From Aquilaria yunnanensis (lineage: Eukaryota; Streptophyta; Magnoliopsida; Malvales; Thymelaeaceae): DNA of 64,000 bases. Below the pieces are notes generated by a model, which searched no databases, was not told the DNA's origin, and worked only from the letters and a program-made list of their open reading frames with translations. This document shows, piece by piece, positions 1 to 10,719 of the stretch. The stretch spans positions 69,620,393 through 69,684,392 of the forward strand of contig CM077594.1 in the NCBI GenBank assembly GCA_039654915.1, written 5' to 3'. The translations under genes were made by a program, and so were the position numbers. The first letter of the stretch is position 1; each line of letters begins with the position of its first letter.

Positions 1-2106
1 TTCTCAAGTAAAATACGTGCAGAAAAGCAAACTACTACGACAACCCTCAGCGATTACCCGGCTCAACAACTTTAGAATCTGTGCAACATAACTAAGGAGT
101 GAGAATTCAGAAATTCTCAGTAAGAGTCTTCATTGTGCTTGCAAGAAAATTATTATGGACTACACATATGAGAACATATTTAACCTGTTGTGAGCTCATA
201 TAGCCTGAGGGTCTAATATATGCATATACCTAGGTCCATTAGGACCTTTCCTCTTTCTAGTCCTTGAACTACAATGCATTGCCTTGTCCTCTAGCAAGCT
301 TAGTTTGCCAGCCTAACAAGTGAAAAATCACCAGTTGAACCTCTCCTGCTTATGTTGTACATGGGCACTATGGTGGCACTATTGTAGACTAGGTGATAAA
401 GACCTTGTAGACTAGGTGCACTAAGGTTTCACCTTGCAACCTCATAGCTAAATGCATGGCTAGGCTACCAAAGGTTCTAAACCTTTCACCCAAGCTAGTG
501 GTACTTAGTTATGATCCTTTGTAAACTAGTTTTTTCTCATTTGGTAGAAGTAACCATAAAACTTTACAAAACTCAAGAAAACTCTTAGGCATCGAAGGAC
601 TTTTGAAAGTCTCGGAGTACCCCCAGAATACTTAGACCCCAAGGTACCCTAAAAACCCCCTTAGGTCTCCCCTTGACCTTCCTAGCAAAAATTGGAAATT
701 TCAGCCACCATACGTGTGGCAATGCATCACCATAGTTGTTGACGGGCTGTTAACTTTTGCTATAACGACAACACGTTGTGGTAACTAGCATCTATTGGTG
801 ACACATCGGCAATTGTATGAATTGCCCTAAAAAATCTAGTTTTACTGTTATGTACTTTGGACACTTTGCAAACATATCAAACTTTGGACCCCAAGGTACC
901 CTAAGAACCCCCTCAGGTCTTTTCCCAACCTCTCTAGAAAAATTTCAAAATTTCAGTCATTATGCATGCGGTGATGTACCGCTAGTTTTTGTGGTAACAA
1001 CGATGCATCGTGGGTTCTGGTGACAATTGCGATGCGTCACCAATACCTATGATAATGCAAAAAATTTTTGGTTTCACTACTATGAACTTTGGACATTTCC
1101 CAAACATATCAAACATGCATGGATAGCCTCTAAACTTCATGTACATATAAAACATGTTGCATAGATCACAAGCAACTATCACAAGCCAACCAATGATGTA
1201 TTATAACATCATTCAAATAATTATAAACATCATAGTCCACCATGATTCAAACTTGCCCACTAATTAATGTTATTGCTAGAACTACGTGAATTCATCAAGC
1301 AAACTCATTCCAAGAGCATCAATTAAGCTTGAAAACACAACTCCCTTACCTTAACTTCACCACACAAGAAAGAAACAAGCAACCGTTCCTCAAGAACTCA
1401 AGTTCTACAAAGCTCCAACTAGTTGCAAGCAACCAAAGGCACAAATCACATAATTACAACCACCTAACTAAAACCCAAGCTTCCAAACATCTAATAAACA
1501 ATAATCTACCAAGAACATAAGTGTTACCTCAAACCAAAAATAGGAGATTGTGGAAAACTTGTATCCAAGCTTCAAAAACATGAAATCACCTTTGAAACAA
1601 GCTTTCAATAGCATGTACATCCTTGGTGGCTCCCATATTCAACAAAATTTCTTGGTTTTGGGCTTGGATTGATAGAGAATAGGTAGGCTGAAGGAGGAAC
1701 TCGGCTTTAAGTAGAAAATATGCCCTCCTCCCTCACTTTACGAGGTTTAATAGCCTCTTAACCAAGAAGCCTTGCAGGAATTTAAAAAGTTACAAATAAG
1801 TCCCCTCCCTTAGGTAACCTTAGTCAAACTTGGTCAAATCTTGTTTATTTCCACTAAGTTTGGGTTAAAGTTAAAAGTTAGATTATCAAAAAATCATTTT
1901 CAACACTCGAGACTTAACCCGACTATTTGGGATGCAAAATTACCATTTTTCCCTTAAACCTCATTTAGTGCCTTAATCTCCCAAAGAATTAGTGAACTTT
2001 GCTAAACATACCCATTCTTACTAGGTGAATGTGAATTAAGGTTAAAAATTTAATTTCAATCACCTTACCTTCCACAAGCAAGCCTTCAGAAAGGAGAGAA
2101 GTAATA
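1..2106 (-). mobile_element. LTR of gypsy element A0 (family A), 3' part cut by window edge
   Basis: Read on the minus strand this LTR begins at 2106, directly after a polypurine tract, and runs off the left edge of the window. The first two bases are TA instead of the family's TG. It aligns over its length with the family-A LTRs at 3426, 21852, 50304, 53915 and 63474: same opening with the GCTTGC motif, same internal blocks. It is longer than its relatives because of an internal tandem duplication around 633-1112. No coding capacity is seen. Confidence 0.85.
633..1112 (-). repeat. Tandem duplication inside the A0 LTR
   Basis: Two imperfect units of roughly 240-250 bp lie head to tail. Each holds a block with CCCCAAGGTACCCTAA (from about 640 and about 893), a CG-bearing GATGCRTCACC-type block, and a block ending near CAAACATATCAAA (about 868 and about 1100). 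Other family-A LTRs here have one unit. Unit edges are approximate. Confidence 0.6.
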
Positions 2107-2120
2107 TTCTCCCCTCCTTC
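2107..2120 (-). other. Polypurine tract of A0
   Basis: On the minus strand the bases before the LTR read GAAGGAGGGGAGAA, a purine run that would prime plus-strand DNA synthesis. The related element G1 has an equivalent tract at 21838-21851 just before its 3' LTR. Confidence 0.8.
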
Positions 2121-3425
2121 AGAAATTTGGCTCCCCAAATTCCCTTGCAACTTTAGAAAAACACTAGGATATCTTTTCAGCATATCCTACTCCATCTCCC
2201 AAGTAGCTTCATCTTCACTACGGTTCCACTAGAAGATCTTAACCATTGGAATTGACTTGGTTTGGAGTTTCTTGACTTGTATATCAAGCATTTCAATGAG
2301 TTTCTCTTCATAGGTCAAGTCTCCCTGAATGGGTACCACTGAAGGATTAACTACTAGTCCTAGTTCCATTGTGCATTTACTCATAAGACTAACATGAAAT
2401 ACGTTTTGAACTTGGGATAGGTTAGGTGGTATGCCAGGTGATAAGCAACCTTTCCTATCTTCTCCAAAACTTCATAGGGACCAATATACCTAAAGGATAA
2501 CTTACCCCTTCACCCAAAATGTGTAACTCCTTTCATGGGTGACATTTTGAGAAGTGCTTTGTCCCTAACTTCAAAACTTAAATCTCATTTTCTCAAATTT
2601 GCATACTTGGTTTGCTGGTCATGGGATGCTTTAATCCATTTTTGGATTAGTTTAACCTTTGCTATGGTATTAGCTATGATTTTAGGACCAACAACTACTC
2701 TATCCAAAGGATCTGCCCAATACTGGGGCATCACACAACACCTTCCATACAAAGCCTTGTATGGTGCCATACCAATGATAATTTGATGACTCTTATTATA
2801 AGCAAACTCAATGAATGGTAAATGATGATCCTAATCACCTCTGAAATCAATAGCACACATATGTAATATTTCCTCCACAGTTTAGAACACTCTTTTAGAC
2901 TGTCCATCATTCTGAGGATGGAAAATGATACACAGACTAACCTTACTTACCAATTCCACCTAGATAGCATTCCAAAACTGTGACACAAATCAAGGATCTC
3001 TATGAGATATGATTTGATTTGGTATGCCATGCAACCTAACAATCTCCTTGACTTACAACTGAGTCAACTTCTCTGAAGTATATGTAACCTTGATAGGTAT
3101 AAAGTGTGCCAACTTCAGCAACCAGTCAACCACTACCCATATAGCATCATGTTGACTCTGGGTATTCGGCAATCCTACTAGCAAATCCATAGTAACGGAC
3201 CCCCCACTTCCTCACCGGAAGAGATACACTTTAAAGTGTGCCTTCTGGCTTCTAATGTTCAGCTTTAACTATTTGGTATGTCAAACATTTAGCCACATGT
3301 CCTGCTACATCCCTCTTGAGTCCTAGACACCAAAAATATGTTTTCAAGTCATGATACATCTTACTAATACCAGGGTGAACATTTAAAATACTACTATGTG
3401 CCTCTTGCAAGACTTGCTACCTTAG
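2121..3425 (-). pseudogene. Integrase fragment of gypsy element A0 (degenerate)
   Basis: Minus-strand translation in several frames gives pieces of a Ty3/gypsy integrase: the zinc-finger region near 3300-3420 (QEAHSS, HPG, then CLTYQ), core remnants, and the region with YKALYGRCC and GPKIIANT near 2600-2770. The same blocks occur on the plus strand in G1 around 20590-21330, so the assignment is firm. Many stops and frameshifts are present and no catalytic triad can be read intact. The fragment ends abruptly at 3425 where G1 inserted. The rest of A0 resumes at 51966, 48.5 kb away. Confidence 0.8.
3421..3425 (+). other. Left target-site duplication of G1 (CTTAG)
   Basis: CTTAG precedes the LTR start at 3426. 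The right partner at 51961-51965 reads CCTAG, one mismatch. Joining the A0 flanks with one copy restores readable integrase sequence (leucine-arginine, then QVLQEAHSS), which supports the pairing. Confidence 0.6.
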
Positions 3426-6105
3426 TGTTATGACTCTCCTAGTTGGAGGGTTGCTTGAGCAAGGTAAAGTAATTAAATGCTAACTTGGAACCTTATTTTA
3501 AGCTCACATAGTAAGATTAAGTAAGTTAGGCAAAGTTCACTACGTTCCGAAGGGTTTAAAGCACCAAATAAGGTTTGGGGGTAAAATGATAATTTTGTAT
3601 CTTGAGGTCTTGGGCTTAGACCTGAGGGTCAAAAATATGTTTTCTACCATAAAGCTTGCTTTCAGCCCAAAAATTAGCTTAAGTAAACAAGATTTGACAA
3701 AGGTTTGACCTTAGTTACTATTTGAGGAAGGGGGTTTTTTACAACTTTTTGGAAACTTGAGTGGCTTGTTGTTTTAACAAGACATAAAACTTGGTAAAGT
3801 TGACGACGCTGCCATTTTTTTGCTTAAGCCTGAAATCCACTGCCCCCACCATTTCATCAAGAATCCATGGTCAAAACCTGTTGGGTTTCGGGAGCCAAAC
3901 AGCGCAGCGAAACTTAACCGAAACCCTCCAGGATCCAAGTGAAACGGGGTAAACCGGGTGTTCAAAAACTTTCATACCTAATTTTTGGTTGAGATCTCTC
4001 ACTCAACTGTAGAGTCGAATCACAAAACCTGAACAGTTGACATGTTCAAGCTCTCTATGGTATCCACACGAGCCTCTCGGGATCACCACGCTTCCACCAC
4101 GTCCCGGTAGATGCGTTTCTCATGCGCTCGCAGTGCTAGCTTGCGTCCTCCAAGGAATTGCAAGAAAAGAGTGCGACTGTCCTTTTGGGAGGCTAGGGCA
4201 TGGAGACCTGCGAATTTCTCACTAGAAGTTTTATTTATAGTGAGACTCAACTTCTAGGCCTAATGGGTTTCAAAGCCCTAATCCAATTAGGATTTAATTT
4301 CGGGCTTAATAATGGCTCAACTCTTGGGCCCATTATTAATACAAAATTAAAGTGAAACCATAACCCAAATAATTAGCCCATGCACTCTAATGATCCAAAT
4401 AGCTCTATGTGTGCGACCCAATTGGCTCTTATCACGTTGGCAATGATCATAAATCACATTTATCATCATAAGCAATGAGCGGTGTCTAGCAACACATCAT
4501 TGCTACCCAAGTGAGAAGATTGTCGATGATTCGACTAAACCTTTACGATAATCACCGATATATGCCATTGTCCCTTTGTCCAAGATGTCAAGACTAAGCA
4601 CGAGACATGGAATGTGTCACTCTCGTATAGCCCAATCTTTGGTTTCTTGATTACTGAGTAGACCAACTTAAACTGATGACATTGATATCGTATATCAACT
4701 CATCGGAGCAAGGCCATGCATTTTCTAAGTCTCACTCTATCAAGGGGCCCGAAGATATCACTCCTGTTACATAGGAGGGACAAATCCCATCTTGATCATA
4801 CAAAATTCCTCCGCATGATATGTGACATACCCAATGACCTCCTTCAAGTTCACTCAGTTACGAGCAACAAAGGAAAGTATCAAAGTATGTGACTCACATG
4901 TAGGGAACCTTGATGATCGTAGGTCGAAGGACTACATATACCGTGATCACTATGAGAATCACTTATGACACTCATATAACAATCCATGAAGTGTTCTCAT
5001 CGTGGGTCGGTCCAGTACACAAGTTCTCCAACTTGTACCCATATGTAGACTACATATCTCATATTAGTCTCCACATATGTTAGTCATTATGTATTATTGC
5101 AACCCACTCCACAATAATACTCGACTAGGGATGTTTAAGAATATCATTATTCTAGGTTTACAATTATGTTTGTTAAGCTACGCAGAAACAAAACAACAAA
5201 CATAATTGCTGGATTAACGCCTTAATAAAATATCATGACTCAATGTGAAAAAATACAATCATCTCATGATTGGCTTTTGGGCACAACACTAACAAAACCA
5301 ATAAATTTTAGCTAAAATTAAAGCCACCAAGGGTATATTTGCTAAAGCAAGCTTGATTCAAGTGGAATTTCACATTTTTTGAAGCTTGGAATCACGTTTC
5401 TAACCACCCCTTATTTTTTATACGAGGCAACATGTGTGTTCTTGGTGATTTTTTTTTTATTAGTTGATTGGAAGCTTGGGTTTTGGTTAGAAGTTAGTAA
5501 TTTGGTGTTTTGTGTCTTTGATTACTTGGAACTTTGGTAGAACCTTGTGGAACTTGGTTGGTGTGGAGGAGTCACTTAATTCTTACTTGTGAGCTAAAAT
5601 TAAGGTAAGGGAGTTATGTTTCTAAGCCTAATTGAAGGTATTAGAATGAGTTTGCTTGATGAATTCAAGTAGTTCTAGCAATAATATTAGTTATTGGGCA
5701 AAGTTAGTTAATGGTTGACAATGGGGTTTGTGATGATTGGAATGCTGCTTAAATGCATCATAGGTTGAGTTGTGATAGTTGGTTGTGATCTCTGCAACAT
5801 GTTACATGTATGTGAAGTTTGGATGCTAACCAAGCATGTTTGATATGTTTGGTAAGTCTCCAATGTTCGTAGCACCAAAAACCAAATTTTTTTTTGCTAT
5901 AGTAGGCATCGACAATGCATTGCCAATCGTCACTAATACCCATGATGCATAACCATTACCATGAAAAGTAGCAGCATGTTACCAAATGTGGTGATGCATT
6001 GCCATAGGCATGGTAACTGAAAATTTTAAATTTTTCTAGGAAGGTCGAGTGGAGGCCTAAAGGGATTGTTAGGGTTCCCTAGAGTCTAAGCATTCCAGGG
6101 GTACT
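3426..6105 (+). mobile_element. 5' LTR of gypsy element G1 (family A), truncated, with nested solo LTR
   Basis: It starts TGTTATGACTCTCC, matching the 3' LTR at 21852. The match runs to 3878, is interrupted by a family-C solo LTR, and resumes at 5300 to about 6105 (near CCAGGGGTAC). Beyond that the other family-A copies continue for about 1 kb more, but here the sequence switches to protease-region sequence. A deletion therefore appears to have removed the rest of the LTR, the primer-binding site, gag and the start of protease. The exact deletion edge is uncertain by tens of bases. Confidence 0.75.
3879..5294 (-). mobile_element. Solo LTR, family C, copy 1 (1416 bp)
   Basis: The insertion lies within the G1 5' LTR and is flanked by a perfect 5-bp duplication, AAACC (3874-3878 and 5295-5299). 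The ends are TG and CA: TGTTGGGTTTCGGG at left, CACTAACA at right. The TATA box (CTATAAATA) lies on the minus strand at 4232-4239, which sets the orientation. Copies 2 and 3 (8677-10095, 24493-25908) are within 3 bp of the same length. No internal gag-pol, primer-binding site or second LTR is present, so this is the product of LTR-LTR recombination. Confidence 0.92.
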
Positions 6106-6194
6106 TGGTGAAAGGTCTAGTGATCCAGTTCTGGTAAGGTTGGTTAAGATATCCAGAGTGCTTTAGGGGATGACACAAACCTTGGTGCAAGTGG
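6106..6194 (+). pseudogene. Short protease-region remnant of G1
   Basis: This stretch joins the truncated LTR to the family-B solo LTR. Its last bases (GGTGCAAG) plus the sequence resuming at 10494 (TTGCACCTTAGAC) line up with the protease-RT linker of A0 near 53690-53740 on the minus strand. It is too short and too degraded to assign residues. Confidence 0.45.
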
Positions 6195-7029
6195 TGTTAC
6201 CACCTCACAAAAATGGGAGAATTACAAAGTGTGGCATAATGGTCAAAAAACTATTATATTGTGTAATTCTAACCATAGTGATTGAAGTGTGAGGGGTAAA
6301 GGGCCTGATCAACACCTCCTTAAAAGTGTTCTAAATTGGTAACTTGACCCCCAAGAAAAGCCTTGAGGATTGCTTCTTTGTCAAGCAACTTATGGACCTT
6401 TTTTGTAGGGTTTTGGAAATTCAGGTATTAATTGAAAAACTCTCAAGAAAGAGCTTTGGAGTGTTATGGAAAGGATATGAATGGTATGAAAGTGCTATTG
6501 GAGAACCAAATTGCTTTTGGAAGACAAGTTTGGACAAAGAAAACACAAAAGGCATTAAGGACTAAAGTATCCTAGTGTAAGCCTTAGGATGTTCAAGCGT
6601 TCGATTTGAGTCAAATGGAAGCAATTTGGAGTTCTCCTATACTTGTAAGGGTGGCCATGGCAAGGGGAAAAGGAGTGAAATGTGGTCCATGAGTTTAAGG
6701 CAAATAAACCATGGTTTAGAAGGAAGGAAAATGACATAAAGCTTGATTAAGGCAATTAAGGGTGTTTAGTGCACTAAAGCTTGGTTAAGCCCCTTAAAGT
6801 AGCCAATTTCTTCTTTGCTTCCCCTATATTCGACGCACACCAAGCACCTTCACCTCCATAGCCCTTCCATAGCCACCATACCTGCAAACTTGAAATTAGA
6901 AGCAATTGAAAGCAAGAAAGGGCAATTGGAGGTTATTTGGCATGAAGACTTGAGTGCACCTAGGATCAAGCTCAAATTTCAACATACACTCATGCTAAGG
7001 AGTTCTCTTGCTCTTCCATAATGCTTACT

Positions 7030-7813
7030 ATATTTTCAAGCATCCATGGAGGTAGGGATAGGCTTGAAAGAGAGCCATGAGCTTGATGAACCAAGCTTAG
7101 TGAGGGGAGTGCACTTAGTGAAGGTTTTGTGACCTAGTGTGAAGTGCACAATGATGGCGACAAATTTAAGGGTTTCTAGAGCCCAAAGTTAGTACTAACT
7201 AGTGTGAAAAATCTCCTAAGACCAAGCTTATGCTTGAACAGTTCTATGATAGTGATCCACTTATGCTTCTTACATGTTTTATGGACTAATCAATGCATAT
7301 TGTTGCTCTGCAGACATGTGTTTGTCATTTGTGTTTAGTTGCTACATTTGATTGCTATATGTTGGATATTTGCATGGTATTTTCTTGTGTTTTAGTGTCT
7401 TGCATTCTTGGATATTTTCTGTATTTTTTGACCAACCATGGAGTGGTGGCTAAGCTTGGAAGAGAGCCATGAGCTTGATGAACCAAGCTTATTGAGGGGA
7501 GTGCACTTATTGAAGGTTTTGTGACCTATTGTCAAGTGCACAAAGATGGTAGTGAAATGAGGGTTTCTACCACCCAAAGTTAGTACTAACTACTGTTAAA
7601 ATCCTCCTAAGGCCAAGCATTAGCTTGAGGACGTCTGCCATAGTGATTTATTTAAGTTTATTGCATGTTTTACGGATTAACCTGTGGTACATGTTGCGAC
7701 TATGTTTCATGTGTTTGTTGGTTGTGAATGACTGCTGCATTTGGTTGCTATATCTTGTATATATGCATTATGTTTTTTTTTTATTTTAGTCTTTTTGGAT
7801 GCAGGTTTTAATG
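7030..7813 (+). repeat. About 392-bp tandem duplication in the family-B LTR
   Basis: A block with CCATGGAG, then GAGAGCCATGAGCTTGATG and a GTGCAC motif, starts near 7044 and again near 7436. The other two family-B LTRs have it once. The two units have diverged by scattered substitutions, so the duplication is not recent. Confidence 0.75.
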
Positions 7814-8676
7814 ATGGTCACATTGCCTATTGAATTCAAGTGTTACCCTTACTAAGTTTCTCAATGAAACTTACTCCGCTCAATTTTGTCATTTCAGGTC
7901 TAGCAGAAAGATCACCTTCAAATTAACCTTTGTGATTTGAGTTTTCATCTAAAATTTTAGGTACATGAACTTCCATCTGTCTAGTTATGATCTGGAAATT
8001 ATGCTGATTTTAGGACCACATTTGGTATTTTTAATGGTGGTACTTATTGTGTTGTGCAGCAGCTGTCTAGCATCCTGTTTTTGGAGTCCATTGTGTCTCA
8101 GGAACTGCTGCAACCTAGGGTGTGTATTTAGCTGAGTTAAGACCATATTGTAGTGCATGTATGCTTGTACATGTAGTGTATGTAAAATGAGACAAGTATG
8201 TGAACATTTGGGTAATGATTTGGCTATGTAAGTGATGTGGTGCAAAGATGCCTAAGTGTGAATGATGGGTTGCTGACTTGTAAATTTTGTTTTGGCCACA
8301 TAAAGTTGTTAAAAGCAAGGGAATGTAATTCATATGTGTAATGGACATTTATTGGATAGCCTTGGAGGGTTTTCCCCTTGTGAATGAAGTGTTTGCACAC
8401 TTATGAAATTTTGTATGGGTAAAATGGTCATAAAGTGACCAGAATTTTGACTCTGGAATAAAAGTTCTATATCTCCCTATGTAGAAGCAATATTTGTATG
8501 AAATTTTTACCATACCTAGAAAACCTCAAGCGTTTGAGCTGGGATTTTGAATTTCTGAATTTGGAGGCCTGTAGCCAAAGATATGACATTGTAACGTTGG
8601 CTAAGTTACTATACATTTGGTCAGAATTTTGTAACCAACTTAAAAAATCCATAACTTGGTCCATGGGTGGGCTATT

Positions 8677-10095
8677 TGTTAGTGTTGTGCCCAAAAAAAA
8701 GCCAATCATGAGATGATTGTATTTTTGCACATTGAGTCATGATATTTTATTGAGGCATTAATCCAGCAATTTTGTTTGTTGTTTTGTTTCTGCATAACGT
8801 AATAAACATAATTCTAACCCTAGAATAATGATATTCTTAAACGTCCCTAGTCTAGTATTATTATGGAGCGGGTTGCAATAATACATAATGACTAGCATAT
8901 GTGGAGACTAATATGAGATATGTAGTCTACATATGGGTACAAGTTGGAAAACTTGTGTACTGGGCCGACCCACCATGAGAACACTTCATGGATCGTTATA
9001 TGAGTGTCATAAGTGATTCTCATAGTGATCATGGTATATGTAGTCCTTCGACCTATGATTAGCAAGGTTCCCTACATGTGAGTCACATACTTTGATACTT
9101 TCCTTTGTTGCTCATAACTGAGTGAACTTGAAGGAGGTCATTGGGTATGTCACATATCATGCGGAGGGATTTGTATGATCAAGATGGGATTTGTCCCTCC
9201 TATGTAACGGGAGTGATATCTTTGGGTCCCTTGATAGAGTGAGACTTAGAAAATGCATGGCCATGCTCTGATGAGTTGATATATGATATCAATGTCATCA
9301 GTTTAATTTGGTCTACTCGGTAATCAAGAAACCAAAGATTGGGCTATACGAGAGTGACACATTCCATGTCTCGTTCTTAGTCTTGATATCTTGGACAAAG
9401 GGACAATGGCATATATCGGTGAAGAGCATAAAGGTTTAGTCGATTCACCGACAATCTTGTCACTTGGGTAGCAATGATGTGTTGCTAGACACCACTCATT
9501 GCTTATGATCATAAATGTGATTTATGATCATTGCCAACATGGCAAGAGCCTATTGGGTCGCACACATAGAGCTATTTGGATCATTAGAGTGCATGGGCTA
9601 ATTATTTGGGTTATGGTTTCACTTTAATTTCGTATTAATAATGGGCTAAGGAGTTGAGCCATTATTAAGCCCGAAATTAAATCCTAATTGGATTAGGGCT
9701 TTGAAACCCATTAGGCCTGGAAGTTGAGTCTCACTATAAATACAACTTTTAAGTGAGAAATTCGCAGGTCTCCTTACCCTAGCCTCCCAAAAGGACAGCC
9801 GCACTCTTCTCTTGCAATTCCTTGGAGGACACAAGCTAGCACCGCGAGCGCAAGAGAAACGCATCTGCCGGGATGCGGTGGAAGCGTAGTGATCCCGAGA
9901 GGCTCGTGTGGATACCATAGAGAGCCTGAACACGTCAACTATTCAGGTTTTGTGATTCGACTCTACCGTTGAGTGAGAGATCTCAACCGAAAATTAGGTA
10001 TGAAATTTTCGAACACCCGGTTTACCCCGTTTCACTTGGATCCTGGAGGGTTTCGGTTAAATTCTGCTATGTTGTTTGGCTCCCGAAACCCAACA
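8677..10095 (+). mobile_element. Solo LTR, family C, copy 2 (1419 bp)
   Basis: Inserted in the family-B solo LTR with a perfect 5-bp duplication, CTATT (8672-8676 and 10096-10100). The plus strand reads TGTTAGTGTTGTGCCC to CCCAACA, with TATAAATA at 9735-9742. This is the sense orientation of the family. It has no internal region. An open frame on the minus strand (9646-9933) also appears in copy 3, but it crosses the promoter and is not taken as a gene. Confidence 0.92.
9735..9742 (+). promoter_or_regulatory. TATA box of family-C LTR copy 2
   Basis: TATAAATA in the sense orientation of the LTR, about 360 bp before its 3' end. The equivalents are at 4232-4239 and 24846-24853 on the minus strand. 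It marks the probable U3/R area. Confidence 0.6.
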
Positions 10096-10493
10096 CTATT
10101 GATGTAAAAAAAAATTCCTTGGTTTGACCTAAGTCTCTAATTGGTAATGGAGCAAAGATAATAGGGGTTATGTGGCTAGAATGATACATTTTGTTAGTGG
10201 AAGTTATAGGTGCAGTGGCTGGTCACAAGAACTTAGCAAGATTGCCTAATGTGTGGTAGCCAAGATTAAGATTTGTGCTAGTGTTTTCCTTATTTGCTGC
10301 CATGGTGTGCATGAAATGTGAGTATGTGCTTGATGGTTGGACCAATAAGCATGTGTTTACATAGCGGCCAAGAGGGCCACTTGGGTATGCACACTAAGGG
10401 TATTGTTCTGATGGCCTACAGAAGATTACCAATCCTGGGAGTCTAAATGCACAATTTTGGCACCATAATTGGACTACCCCGGAGTGGGTAACA

Positions 10494-10719
10494 TTGCACC
10501 TTAGACTTGTGGACTCAACCCTCACAGTCAATGAGGAAGTGTATTATACCTTGAATGGAGTGGCCATAGTGGATGAACTTAAGAAATTCCTATAGCCAAT
10601 CAGTTTCCTGAGGTGTTCCCAGTGGATTTGCCTAGGTTACCAGAAAAGCGGGACACCAAGTTTTCTATTCACCTTCAGCCTGAAGAAGAACCAATTTTAA
10701 TACCTACCTATCAAATGTT
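10494..10719 (+). pseudogene. G1 pol, protease-RT linker (first part)
   Basis: The translation reads as the gypsy linker between protease and reverse transcriptase, including FPEVFPVDLPRLPEK and a segment ending YQMF. It continues after the copia insertion at 19104 ([19 protein letters not shown]), so one codon is split by the insertion. A stop lies before the PISFPEV segment. Homologous sequence is found in A0 (minus strand, 53450-53640) and elements B and D. Confidence 0.8.
10715..10719 (+). other. Target-site duplication of the copia element (ATGTT)
   Basis: ATGTT at 10715-10719 is repeated at 19099-19103. Removing the copia element and one copy restores the G1 reading frame (tyrosine, glutamine, methionine, phenylalanine, alanine, proline). 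Confidence 0.95.

Larger units (their letters stand above)
6195..10493 (+). mobile_element. Solo LTR of family B in G1, with internal duplication and a nested solo LTR
   Basis: It begins TGTTACCACCTCAC and ends GGGTAACA, matching the LTRs of element B (22586 and 47812-50298). It is split by a family-C solo LTR at 8677-10095 and carries an internal tandem duplication of about 392 bp near 7030-7813. Without these it is close to the 2487-bp length of the 3' LTR of element B. The five bases on each side (AGTGG, TTGCA) do not match, so no target-site duplication is left. The flanking pol sequence still reads across the site. No internal retrotransposon genes are associated with it. Confidence 0.8.

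Noticed and set aside
1329..1520. Small frames in family-A and family-B LTRs (for example 1329-1520, 6344-6565, 47889-48191).
   Set aside because: Short, not conserved in frame between LTR copies, and without domains. They are chance frames in LTR sequence.
3879..5294. Family C as a short complete terminal-repeat element (TRIM).
   Set aside because: No pair of internal direct repeats, primer-binding site or polypurine tract was found. The 1.4-kb unit behaves as one LTR.
9646..9933. 95-residue frame on the minus strand of a family-C solo LTR, also present in copy 3 (24655-24969).
   Set aside because: It runs across the TATA box and start region of the LTR and is shared only because the copies are recent. 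It has no recognisable domain.
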